A stretch of DNA of 33,156 bases from Polaromonas sp. (GTDB taxonomy: Bacteria; Pseudomonadota; Gammaproteobacteria; Burkholderiales; Burkholderiaceae_C). The DNA lies in contig JAAFJF010000038.1 of NCBI GenBank assembly GCA_013298815.1, forward strand, positions 1 through 33,156, written 5' to 3'. The notes below the pieces were generated by a model. It saw only the letters and a list, made by a program, of their open reading frames with translations, was not told the DNA's origin and made no database searches. Made by a program: the position numbers and the translations under genes. The first letter of the stretch is position 1; each line of letters starts with the position of its first letter. Positions 1-7,776 of this stretch are shown here, piece by piece.

Positions 1-131
1 TAATCGCAGCAACCGTAACCCATACCGTGTAGACTTGCGCTAATTGAGATTTAATTGCGCAAAGTGAAACCCAAATACTCGCCATTTATCACGTTAAAAA
101 ACGCTAATTTATCGCGAGCCGCTTCACAACG

Positions 132-1064
132 GTGCGCGAAATCACGATCAAACCAGTAAACGGCGCATTGCCGCATCAGGCAGGCGGCCATTTGCAGATG
201 CAGGTTTTGGTCAATCAAGGTGCGGCGGTGCGACCACATACGCGTTCGTATTCGCTGATTGGTCAACCCGATGGCGAGTTTTACCGCATTGCCGTGAAGC
301 GTTTAGACGACGGTCGCGGTGGCTCCAAAGCTATGTGGCAATTGGCTGTGGGTGACAGGTTGCAGATCAGCGAGCCGCAAAACCATTTCCCGCTTGATTT
401 GGCAGCGTCCGCGTATTTGTTGGTGGCCGGTGGCATTGGTGTGACGCCTTTGGTGGGTATGGCGCAATTGCTAGCCCAGCAATGCGCCCAGCGCGGAGCA
501 ACGGTGCAGATGTTGTTTGGCGCAAGGTCAGAGGCGGAATTAGCTTACTTAGAGACTCTAAAAACGGTGTTGAAAACCGATTTAAAGACAGCTATCGCTG
601 AAAAAGGTGAATACCTTGATTTTGAAGCTGAAATCGCCCAATTGCCACCCAAAGCCCAAATGTACATTTGCGGCCCCGTACCCATGCTAGACGCAGCGCG
701 CAAAGCGTGGGCAAAGGCGGACAGGCCGTTGGCGGATTTGCGCTACGAAACTTTTGGCAGCAGTGGCCGCTTTGCGCCACAGGCCTTTAGGGTGAAAATT
801 CCCAGACACCATTTGGATATCACCGTCCCTGCAGACAACGGCTTACTGGACGAGCTAGAAACGGCAGGCGTTCAAGCCATGTACGACTGCCGCCGTGGGG
901 AATGCGGTTTGTGCGCTATGGATGTGTTGTCGGTCGAGGGCGAAATCGATCACCGCGATGTATTTTTGAGCGATGAAGAAAAAGCCAGCAACAAGCGAAT
1001 TTGTGTCTGTGTATCGCGGGTTGTAGGGGGAATCACGCTTGATTCGGCTTACCGCGCGGACTAA
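132..1064 (+). CDS. PDR/VanB-type oxidoreductase (flavin + 2Fe-2S reductase of a Rieske oxygenase)
   Basis: Electron-transfer reductase of the phthalate dioxygenase reductase / vanillate demethylase reductase family, passing electrons from NAD(P)H through flavin to a C-terminal plant-type ferredoxin domain and then to a Rieske oxygenase. Visible in order: flavin-binding RSYS motif (residues 38-41), nucleotide-binding GGIGVTP (100-106), CGP (180-182), and cluster ligands Cys253, Cys258, Cys261 and Cys291 in CRRGECGLC...ICVC. The GTG start at 132 has no convincing ribosome site. The family normally has about ten more N-terminal residues, and the frame is open upstream only to a stop at 105, so the true start is unclear. 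No partner oxygenase lies in the window; it may lie upstream. The TRAP transporter genes follow 90 bp downstream, suggesting uptake and oxidation of an aromatic or similar organic acid. Confidence 0.85.
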   Translation: MREITIKPVNGALPHQAGGHLQMQVLVNQGAAVRPHTRSYSLIGQPDGEFYRIAVKRLDDGRGGSKAMWQLAVGDRLQISEPQNHFPLDLAASAYLLVAGGIGVTPLVGMAQLLAQQCAQRGATVQMLFGARSEAELAYLETLKTVLKTDLKTAIAEKGEYLDFEAEIAQLPPKAQMYICGPVPMLDAARKAWAKADRPLADLRYETFGSSGRFAPQAFRVKIPRHHLDITVPADNGLLDELETAGVQAMYDCRRGECGLCAMDVLSVEGEIDHRDVFLSDEEKASNKRICVCVSRVVGGITLDSAYRAD

Positions 1065-1065
1065 G

Positions 1066-1077
1066 TACATCGATGTA
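1066..1077. promoter_or_regulatory. 12-bp perfect palindrome, possible operator
   Basis: TACATCGATGTA directly follows the reductase stop codon and lies 78 bp before the TRAP binding-protein gene. A perfect dyad in this position could be a regulator site for the transporter operon. No regulator gene is adjacent, so this is only a candidate. Confidence 0.3.
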
Positions 1078-1154
1078 TAGATTGATGTAAACACCAATAT
1101 TCAGCACTTCAAACGTAATTACACTTTCTTTTATCAACCCTAGGAGACAATATT

Positions 1155-2189
1155 ATGAAATTTAATACCTTAGCTAAAGCAGTTTCAGTTGCTACACTGT
1201 CAATCATGGCAAGTGCCGCCATGGCGCAAGAGGTAACCCTCAAATTCCACCATATCTGGCCCGCAGCCGCGATGGCGCCTACCCGTGTGATTGCGCCTTG
1301 GTGCGACAAAGTGGCCGCAGAGTCAAACAACCGCATCAAATGCCAAATGCTGCATGCCATGTCGGGTGGCGGCACACCGCCACAGCTGGTCGACCGCGTG
1401 AAAGACGGCGTGGATGATTTGACCATCACCCTGCCTGGCTACACAGCAGGCCGCTTCCCTGCGATGGAAGTGTTTGAGTTGCCTTTTATGACCAACTCTG
1501 CCGAAGCCGGTGGTTCAGCCGCATGGGAATACTTGCAAAAGCACGGACTCAAGGAATTTCCAGGCACCAAAATTTTGGCAACTTGGGTGCATGACGAAGG
1601 CTACGTCCACACCAGCGCCAAGCAGATCAAAACCTTGGACGACTTCAAGGGCTTGAAAATGCGTGCGCCAACGCGCCAGACCAACAAACTCTTGGCCAAA
1701 TTGGGCGCTACACCAGTGGGTATGCCGGTCACAGGCGTGGCTGATGCCTTGTCAAAAGGCACAATCGACGGTTTTGCACTGCCTTGGGAAGTCATTCCGG
1801 CCTTCAAGCTGCATCAAATGACTAAGTTTCACACACAAACCGACCCTACGCGCCCTTCACTTTATAGCGCAGGCTTTGTATTTGCCATGAACCAAGCCAA
1901 ATACGACGCGCTGCCAGCTGATCTGAAAAAAGTCATCGACAACAACAGCGGCGCTGGCTTGTCCCGCCAAATCGGCAAAATCTGGGATGAAAGCCAAGCG
2001 GTGGGTCGCAAAGCAGCCGCTGACCGTGGCAATACCATCACGACGCTCTCTTTGGCTGAGACGGATAACTGGATCAAAGCATCCGCTCCTTTGAACGACG
2101 AGTGGGTGGCAGACATGGACAAGCGTGGACTGCCAGGCAGACAAATGCTGCAAGATGCGCGTGATTTGTTAGTCAAGCACCGTAAATAA
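1155..2189 (+). CDS. dctP: TRAP transporter periplasmic substrate-binding protein (DctP family)
   Basis: Periplasmic solute receptor of a tripartite ATP-independent transporter; it captures an organic acid and delivers it to the membrane DctQM complex. The protein has 344 residues, usual for the family. A Sec signal peptide is clear: positively charged start, hydrophobic stretch, and AMA cleavage after residue 24. The mature protein opens with the typical VTLKFHHIWP strand. A strong AGGAG ribosome site sits 9 bp before the ATG. The permease genes dctQ and dctM follow on the same strand. The substrate cannot be read from sequence; the adjacent oxygenase reductase hints at an aromatic or related carboxylate. 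Confidence 0.92.
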   Translation: MKFNTLAKAVSVATLSIMASAAMAQEVTLKFHHIWPAAAMAPTRVIAPWCDKVAAESNNRIKCQMLHAMSGGGTPPQLVDRVKDGVDDLTITLPGYTAGRFPAMEVFELPFMTNSAEAGGSAAWEYLQKHGLKEFPGTKILATWVHDEGYVHTSAKQIKTLDDFKGLKMRAPTRQTNKLLAKLGATPVGMPVTGVADALSKGTIDGFALPWEVIPAFKLHQMTKFHTQTDPTRPSLYSAGFVFAMNQAKYDALPADLKKVIDNNSGAGLSRQIGKIWDESQAVGRKAAADRGNTITTLSLAETDNWIKASAPLNDEWVADMDKRGLPGRQMLQDARDLLVKHRK

Positions 2190-2197
2190 TCTGTTCT

Positions 2198-2710
2198 ATG
2201 TTTAACGTGTTGAGACCACTGACGTGGTGGTTTGCGGTGGTCGGCTCGGCAATCGCACTGGCAGTCGGTGTGATGACCACCGTCAGTGTGGTGGGCCGGG
2301 CGTTTTTTAAATCGCCTATTCAGGGCGATGTTGAGCTGACGCAGTTGGGTATTGCGCTGTCCATTTCTTTGTGCATACCGTGGTGTCAGTTACGCGGTGC
2401 CAATATTATTGTGGACTTTTTCACGCAAGATATTTCTACCAAAAAGCAAGGTTTTTTAGACGCGATAGGCGCAGCTTTGGTGGCGTTAATGTGCTTGCTA
2501 CTAGCTTGGCGCACAGGCGTGGGCGCTATGGCCGTACGCGAGGCGCAGGAAAGCTCCATGATTCTCGGTCTGCCCATGTGGTGGGCGTATGCGTCCTTGG
2601 CACCCGGTTTGGCGTTGGGAGGTGTGGTGGCTTTGGTGCAATCATGGATGCGTTTGACGAACCAAGCGCTTGTAGATGCTGACAATGATGCCCAAGGGGA
2701 GCCATCATGA
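2198..2710 (+). CDS. dctQ: TRAP transporter small permease (DctQ family)
   Basis: Small membrane subunit of the TRAP transporter, 170 residues with four hydrophobic segments (about residues 10-35, 50-68, 88-108 and 125-148), as in DctQ proteins. It bridges the binding protein and the large permease. The gene starts 8 bp after dctP, with no strong ribosome site, and its last four bases overlap the start of dctM (ATGA), so the two membrane subunits are probably translationally coupled and made in step. Confidence 0.88.
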   Translation: MFNVLRPLTWWFAVVGSAIALAVGVMTTVSVVGRAFFKSPIQGDVELTQLGIALSISLCIPWCQLRGANIIVDFFTQDISTKKQGFLDAIGAALVALMCLLLAWRTGVGAMAVREAQESSMILGLPMWWAYASLAPGLALGGVVALVQSWMRLTNQALVDADNDAQGEPS

Positions 2711-4032
2711 CGCCTACACTTATTGGCCTTTTGATGTTTGCTGGCATGTTATTGCTCATGGCCGTGCGGGTGCCGATTGCAGCGGCCATGTTCATTCCCG
2801 GTGCGCTGGGCTACATGGCCATCAGCGGCGATGTAGCGATGCTTAACTTACTCAAAGGCAGCGCAGTGGCGCGTTTGACCGTTTATGAGCTCAGTGTCAT
2901 CCCGCTGTTTTTGCTGATGGGGCAGTTTGCCACGCAAGGTGGTTTGAGCCGTGATTTATTTCGTGCAGCCGCCGCCTTTGTCGGGCATATTCGCGGTGGT
3001 TTGGCCATGGCTGCCATCATGAGTGCTGCAGCATTTGGTGCGGTGTGTGGTTCATCGGTGGCTACATCTGCCACCATCACGCAAGTGGCCTACCCCGAGA
3101 TGAAGGCCAATGGCTACCATGGTCGTTTGTCAACCGCCACGCTAGCCGTTGGCGGTACGTTGGGTATTTTGATTCCGCCGTCAGTGCCGCTGGTGGTGTA
3201 TGCCATTTTGACCGAGCAAAATATTGCCAAGCTTTTCGCTGCCGCTATGGTGCCCGGTATTTTGGCTATGCTGGGTTATTTGGTCGTTGTAGCTTTGTAC
3301 TGCCGTGTTCGGCCAGAGTTTGCTACACCAACTGCACCTGTGGCTTGGGCAGATCGGGGCAAGGCTTTGGTAGCGATTTGGCCCATCGTGGGGATTTTTG
3401 TGATCGTGTTTGGCGGTATTTACGGCGGTATTTTCTCCCCAACTGAGGGTGCGGCTATTGGCGCTTTGTTGACCTTCGCTGTCGGATTGGCGCGGCGTGA
3501 ACTGGGCCCTGCGGGCATCAAGCGGGCACTGGTGGCTTCTGCCGAAACGAGCGCCATGGTTTTTATGATTTTTCTGGGAGCAGACATGATGAACGCCTCA
3601 CTAGCGCTCACCGAGATGCCAGCCCGGATTGCAGACTGGGTCACACATTTGCCGATTTCACCACTCCTAGTTGTTAGCACTGTGTTGGTCTTGTATGTGG
3701 TGCTGGGTTGTGTGATGGATGAGTTGTCAATGTTGCTGTTGACCATTCCGGTGATTTTCCCAGCCATCATGGGGCTGGAGCTTTGGGGTTTGGAGAAAGA
3801 CATGAAGGCGATTTGGTTCGGTATTTTGGTGCTGATGACCGTTGGTATTGGCTTGATAGCGCCGCCCGTGGGGCTTAACGTTTATGTCGTCAACAACCTT
3901 GCGCGTGATGTGCCCATGGGTGAGACTTACAAAGGTGTATTCCCCTTTTTAGCTTGGGATGCCTTGCGCGTCATGTTGTTGCTTTTCTTTCCCGCAATTA
4001 GCCTGTGGTTGGTGACTGTGTTGTTTAAATGA
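2707..4032 (+). CDS. dctM: TRAP transporter large permease (DctM family)
   Basis: Large, sodium-coupled transmembrane subunit of the TRAP system, 441 residues, hydrophobic throughout with about a dozen membrane spans. Family hallmarks include the early RVPIAAAMFIPG region, GSSVATSATI near residue 117, and GILIPPSVPLVVYAI near residue 153. It overlaps dctQ by 4 bp. It ends the four-gene reductase-dctPQM run; the next gene begins 128 bp later and has an unrelated function. I see no clear hairpin terminator after it. Confidence 0.92.
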   Translation: MTPTLIGLLMFAGMLLLMAVRVPIAAAMFIPGALGYMAISGDVAMLNLLKGSAVARLTVYELSVIPLFLLMGQFATQGGLSRDLFRAAAAFVGHIRGGLAMAAIMSAAAFGAVCGSSVATSATITQVAYPEMKANGYHGRLSTATLAVGGTLGILIPPSVPLVVYAILTEQNIAKLFAAAMVPGILAMLGYLVVVALYCRVRPEFATPTAPVAWADRGKALVAIWPIVGIFVIVFGGIYGGIFSPTEGAAIGALLTFAVGLARRELGPAGIKRALVASAETSAMVFMIFLGADMMNASLALTEMPARIADWVTHLPISPLLVVSTVLVLYVVLGCVMDELSMLLLTIPVIFPAIMGLELWGLEKDMKAIWFGILVLMTVGIGLIAPPVGLNVYVVNNLARDVPMGETYKGVFPFLAWDALRVMLLLFFPAISLWLVTVLFK

Positions 4033-4160
4033 TAACTATCCTGTCTGCTTCGCGACACCTCTAGGGTTAAGCCTATGGCGAGCTTTAGAAAAGCAGCGCA
4101 AGATGGCAGTTGAACCCATGTTCTTCGTGGTTCTCAACTTCATTTAAAACAAGGATAGGT

Positions 4161-5066
4161 ATGCAAATATCATTTAAGAAAATCAATGTTCGCTTGGGGC
4201 TGGCGCTAGCTGCCGCAGCACTCATCGCTGGTTGTAGCGATACGGCCACGTATTACAAGTACAGCCAAGTGGTCGTGTTTGGCGCTAGTTTGTCTGATAC
4301 GGGTAATGTATTCGCTGCCACAGGCGGCAAAACACCTGGCCCTGCGCCCTATTACTATGGTGGACGTTGGTCAAACGGCCCGTTGTGGATTGAAAACGTT
4401 GCAGCGGAAGTTGGCAAAACTGTCACGCGTTCGTCTGCTGGCGGTACGAATTTCGCATACGGCGGTGCGAAAACCTGCACAATTACTGGCGTCACTTCTT
4501 CAGTGCCAGATATGTGTACCCAAGTAGCGCTCTTCTTGGGCGCAACGGGCGGTAAAGCAGACAGCGAAGCACTTTACGTGATTGATGCAGCCAGTGTAGG
4601 TAACAACATGTTGGCAGTGTTGGGTTCAAATGGTGCGATTCCTAACTCAGCAGTCACAGCGGTGGCTCCTGCTGATACCGCCGCTATGATGCAGCAGCTA
4701 TACAATGCTGGCGCAAGACGTTTCTTGGTGACCAATGCCCCAGACGTAGGTGCAACGCCATACGTCAAAAGCCTGGGTGCGCAAGCATCTGCTGGCGCAA
4801 CAGCTTTGTCCAGTGGGTTTAATGCAGGTTTGACCAGCGCCATGAATGGCTTCAAAGCCACCAACGGTGCAGCCAAAGTGGCGATTGCGGATTTCAATGG
4901 TACAAGCGCAGCGGGCTTAACAAACACCACTGCACCATGCTTAAACCCAACGACATTTGAAATTTGTGCTGCGCCAGACACATACCAGTACTGGGATCCG
5001 TTCCACCCTACGGCAGCCACGGGTCGTCGTTTAACAACAACTGCTTTAAACGCTATTGCAGAATAA
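4161..5066 (+). CDS. GDSL/SGNH-family esterase lipoprotein
   Basis: Predicted secreted lipid-anchored hydrolase. I chose the ATG at 4161 because AAGGATA precedes it and it gives a proper lipoprotein signal peptide ending LIAGC, with the lipidated cysteine at 25; an in-frame TTG 51 bp upstream would spoil this. SGNH blocks are visible: FGASLSDTGN with the nucleophile Ser43, RWSNGPLW with Gly73, GGTNFAYGGA with Asn97, and WDPFHP with Asp279 and His282. The first block reads GASL rather than GDSL, a tolerated variant because the aspartate is not catalytic. About 300 residues is normal for GDSL lipases of the hemolysin/PlcA type. The substrate (ester, phospholipid or acylated glycan) is unknown. 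A strong terminator follows. Confidence 0.82.
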   Translation: MQISFKKINVRLGLALAAAALIAGCSDTATYYKYSQVVVFGASLSDTGNVFAATGGKTPGPAPYYYGGRWSNGPLWIENVAAEVGKTVTRSSAGGTNFAYGGAKTCTITGVTSSVPDMCTQVALFLGATGGKADSEALYVIDAASVGNNMLAVLGSNGAIPNSAVTAVAPADTAAMMQQLYNAGARRFLVTNAPDVGATPYVKSLGAQASAGATALSSGFNAGLTSAMNGFKATNGAAKVAIADFNGTSAAGLTNTTAPCLNPTTFEICAAPDTYQYWDPFHPTAATGRRLTTTALNAIAE

Positions 5067-5086
5067 CCGCTAACCTACGTTGAGGT

Positions 5087-5124
5087 AAGCCGCTCTGAAA
5101 TCAAATTTCAGAGCGGCTTTTCTT
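5087..5124 (+). terminator. Rho-independent terminator of the GDSL lipoprotein gene
   Basis: A perfect 15-bp stem (5087-5101 with 5105-5119) and a 3-base loop are followed by TTTCTTTT. It points in the direction of the GDSL gene. Its distal arm overlaps the last codons of rsmI, which converges from the other side, so part of the terminator is also coding sequence for the RsmI C-terminus. Confidence 0.85.
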
Positions 5125-6043
5125 TTAAACGCAATGCGGCATCGTAAAGCGCGTTGCGCGGGGCACCGGTAATATCTGATGCAAGTTTGACGGCGGTTTT
5201 CAAAGGCAATTCAGCTAGAAGCAGTTTCAATATGCGTGGTGTATCCTCATTTTCAGTGACGGCAGTTAGCGGATGCAACACCAGCACAAATTCTCCACGT
5301 AGACGGTTGCTGTCTTGTTGCAGCCAGTTGGTAAACTCACGCGCTGCAAATGTTGCAATGTCTTCAAATTGTTTGGTCAGTTCACGGCCAATGGTGATGC
5401 GTCGATCACCTAAAACGTTCAGCGCTTTTGATACCGCTTCGATGCGGTGCGGCGCTTCTAAAAGCACGATTGAACACGTGATTGCTTGAAGTTCCAAAAT
5501 TGCTGCATCGCGTTCCATGGCTTTCGTGGGCAAAAAACCCATAAACGTGAACTGGTCGCTTTGCGTGATGCCTGCGACACTTAGCAGGGTGGTCACGCTG
5601 CTTGCACCCGGCAAGGGCACGACGCGGTAGCCAGCGGCACGTACCCCAGCGACGAGTTTAGAGCCTGGATCACTTACGCCGGGTGTACCCGCATCGCTGA
5701 CAAAAGCTATACGCTCGCCGCGTTGTAAACGGCTGATGATTTGCTCGGTAGCCTCAAGCTCATTGTGCTGATGCACCGCAAGCATAGGCTTGCCGCTACC
5801 CACGTTGATGCCGTAGGTTCGCAGCAGCGGTTGTGTGTGGCGGGTGTCTTCACATGCAATTGCGTCGACCAGATTGAGTACATGCAACGCGCGTAAAGAA
5901 ATATCTGCCAAATTACCAATAGGTGTTGCAACGACGTACAAAGTTGCTATGGGATAGTTTTGCTTACCTGCAGCATCTTGAGCCGTTGTTAAGCAGCTGC
6001 TCCATTGGGCGTTCAGTGTTAAAGTTTGTGATGTATCCATCAA
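5108..6043 (-). CDS. rsmI: 16S rRNA (cytidine1402-2'-O)-methyltransferase
   Basis: RsmI (YraL) uses S-adenosylmethionine to 2'-O-methylate C1402 of 16S rRNA at the ribosomal P site. Recognised by the tetrapyrrole-methylase-fold motifs ATPIGNLADISLRAL, ACEDTRHT and SDAGTPGVSDPGS, by the VVPLPGASS segment, and by the C-terminal helical domain ending ALYDAALRLKEKPL. The 311-residue product has roughly 28 residues before the fold begins, slightly longer than the E. coli protein; a later start is possible. It is divergent from yraN with only 30 bp between the start codons, a conserved pairing in proteobacteria, so the two promoters must overlap. Confidence 0.95.
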   Translation of the reverse strand: MMDTSQTLTLNAQWSSCLTTAQDAAGKQNYPIATLYVVATPIGNLADISLRALHVLNLVDAIACEDTRHTQPLLRTYGINVGSGKPMLAVHQHNELEATEQIISRLQRGERIAFVSDAGTPGVSDPGSKLVAGVRAAGYRVVPLPGASSVTTLLSVAGITQSDQFTFMGFLPTKAMERDAAILELQAITCSIVLLEAPHRIEAVSKALNVLGDRRITIGRELTKQFEDIATFAAREFTNWLQQDSNRLRGEFVLVLHPLTAVTENEDTPRILKLLLAELPLKTAVKLASDITGAPRNALYDAALRLKEKPL

Positions 6044-6073
6044 TGTATTTAATCTTGTGTTCTTTGCTTTGTC

Positions 6074-6445
6074 ATGAAAGTTTCAACATCTGCCACGACC
6101 AAATCTAAAGGCGATGCCGCAGAAGATGCCGCTTTGTTGCATTTGCAGTCTGCAGGTTTGAAGCTATTCCAGCGTAATTATCGAACACCTGGTCGCGGTG
6201 GCGGTGAAATCGATTTGATTATGCGAGATACGGATGGTACTTTGGTATTTGTCGAAGTACGACAGCGTGCTGGTGCACTGTTTGGCGGCGCAGCAGCCAG
6301 TATCAGTGCCACCAAACGTAATCGCATCATTTTTGCTGCAAAGTACTATTTGATGAAGCTTACCCGCGTTCCTGCGTGCCGATTTGATGTTGTATTGGTC
6401 GAAAACAACATCACGTGGCTCAAAGCCGCTTTCGAAGCAGCGTGA
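6074..6445 (+). CDS. yraN: YraN family protein (UPF0102)
   Basis: Small protein of 123 residues with a restriction-endonuclease-like fold. The family pattern is clear: KGDAAEDAALLHL, then QRNYRTPGRGGGEIDLIM, then VFVEVRQR. The E...D...ExR-type acidic residues match a nuclease-like active centre, but the cellular role of the family is not established. It leads the yraN-diaA-dolP run and is divergent from rsmI, as in E. coli, but yraM/lpoA is missing between them. Confidence 0.88.
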   Translation: MKVSTSATTKSKGDAAEDAALLHLQSAGLKLFQRNYRTPGRGGGEIDLIMRDTDGTLVFVEVRQRAGALFGGAAASISATKRNRIIFAAKYYLMKLTRVPACRFDVVLVENNITWLKAAFEAA

Positions 6446-6511
6446 CACCCCGTAACATTAATTGAAGAACCAGACACATAGGTATTTGTAACACGGGTTA
6501 TCATTGACCAC

Positions 6512-7108
6512 ATGTTAGAGCAACGCATAGAACAAAATTTCATAGATAGCGCAGACTTGAAGTACCAGTCTGCACAAGTATTAAGTAAACCCATCGCAGA
6601 GGCTGTGCAAGCCTTGCTGTCCTGTGTCACCAGTGGCGGCAAGGTGTTAGCCTGCGGTAACGGTGGTTCAGCCGCCGACGCCCAACATTTTGCGGCGGAA
6701 TTTGTAGGGCGCTACGAGCGCGAACGCCCTGAATTAGCTGCGTTAGCGTTGACAACGGACAGCTCCATCATCACCGCCATAGCCAATGACTACGATTTCA
6801 GCGTGATTTACGCCAAGCAGGTGCGTGCACTCGGACAGGCAGGTGATGTGTTGATCGCCATCACCACCAGCGGTAATTCGGACAATGTCTTAAAAGCCAT
6901 AGAAGCTGCGCATGAACGGGATATGACGGTCATTGCGCTGACAGGCAAGGGTGGCGGCAAGATGGTTGCCGCATTGCGTGAAACCGATGTGCACATTTGC
7001 GTGCCGCACGACAGAACCGCTCGCATTCAAGAGGTGCATCTTTTGGCCTTGCACTGCTTGTGCGATGGTGTGGATCAACAATTATTAGGTGAAAAGGAGT
7101 CTGTATGA
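6512..7108 (+). CDS. diaA: SIS-domain protein DiaA (GmhA-like phosphosugar isomerase family)
   Basis: Single SIS domain of 198 residues. E. coli DiaA tetramers bind DnaA and promote timely initiation at oriC, whereas the paralogue GmhA isomerises sedoheptulose 7-phosphate for LPS heptose. Sequence resemblance here favours DiaA: TAIANDY, YAKQVRALGQAGDVL and ARIQEVHLLALHCLCD match DiaA closely, and so does gene order between yraN and dolP. However, the phosphosugar loop CGNGGSAADAQHF, the STSGNS-like loop TTSGNSDN and the glutamate/histidine positions of GmhA appear intact, so isomerase activity is not excluded. Its stop overlaps the dolP start by 4 bp. Confidence 0.82.
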   Translation: MLEQRIEQNFIDSADLKYQSAQVLSKPIAEAVQALLSCVTSGGKVLACGNGGSAADAQHFAAEFVGRYERERPELAALALTTDSSIITAIANDYDFSVIYAKQVRALGQAGDVLIAITTSGNSDNVLKAIEAAHERDMTVIALTGKGGGKMVAALRETDVHICVPHDRTARIQEVHLLALHCLCDGVDQQLLGEKESV

Positions 7109-7731
7109 CTATGTTTGATAAATTACAAAAATCGTCATCAACCATGGTTAAGACGCTTGTTCTTACCAGTGTGCTGAGCAGTTTAGGTGGTTGCGCCGCC
7201 TTGGTTGTGGGCGGTGTTGTGGCTGGCACCGTCATGGTAGCCACTGACCGTCGCTCCTCAGGCGCACAGTTGAACGACGAAGGCATAGAAATTCGATCAG
7301 TCAATCGTTTAAAAGAAAAATTTGGTGAACGCGGCAATTTCAATGTCACCAGTTACAACGGCCGTGTACTACTGACCGGTGAAGTTGCTGGAAGTAGCGA
7401 TAAACTTGCCGCTGAACAGCTGGTTTTTCAAGTTGAAAATGTCAAACTCGTGGTGAACGAGCTGACGATCGCGGGTAGTACGTCGACTTTAAAAGAGCGC
7501 TCCAACGATACATTGCTCACAACTCGGGTCAAATCAGGCTTGGTCGAATCAAAAGAGCTGCCGTTCAATGCTTTCAAAGTCGTTTCAGAACGCGGTGTGG
7601 TTTATTTGATGGGCCGAGTTTCTCAACGTGAGGCTGATGCTGCCACTGAGATTGCGCGTGGCGTTTCTGGTGTTGTTAAAGTGGTGCGTAGTTTTGAGAT
7701 CATCAGCGAAGAAGAGGCCAAACAAAAGTAA
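7105..7731 (+). CDS. dolP: BON-domain outer-membrane lipoprotein DolP (YraP)
   Basis: Two tandem BON domains (about residues 50-125 and 130-205) follow a lipoprotein signal ending LGGC, with the acylated cysteine at 30. The ATDRRSSGAQLNDEGIE linker, FNVTSYNGRVLLTGE and GVVYLMGRVSQREADAA segments match E. coli DolP, which sits in the outer membrane at division sites, binds anionic phospholipid and supports envelope integrity. AAGGAG precedes the ATG, which overlaps the diaA stop, indicating coupled expression. It is the last gene of the yraN-diaA-dolP operon. Confidence 0.9.
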   Translation: MTMFDKLQKSSSTMVKTLVLTSVLSSLGGCAALVVGGVVAGTVMVATDRRSSGAQLNDEGIEIRSVNRLKEKFGERGNFNVTSYNGRVLLTGEVAGSSDKLAAEQLVFQVENVKLVVNELTIAGSTSTLKERSNDTLLTTRVKSGLVESKELPFNAFKVVSERGVVYLMGRVSQREADAATEIARGVSGVVKVVRSFEIISEEEAKQK

Positions 7732-7776
7732 GGCCTCGAATTTAGGTGCTGAGCTACGCAATAAGCAACGGCAGCT

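Noticed and set aside
51-266. Minus-strand reading frame overlapping the start of the reductase gene
   Set aside because: No ribosome site or family resemblance, and it overlaps a clear gene on the other strand.
4110-4160. Upstream TTG start for the GDSL lipoprotein
   Set aside because: It adds 17 residues ahead of an otherwise perfect lipoprotein signal and lacks a ribosome site; the ATG at 4161 has one.
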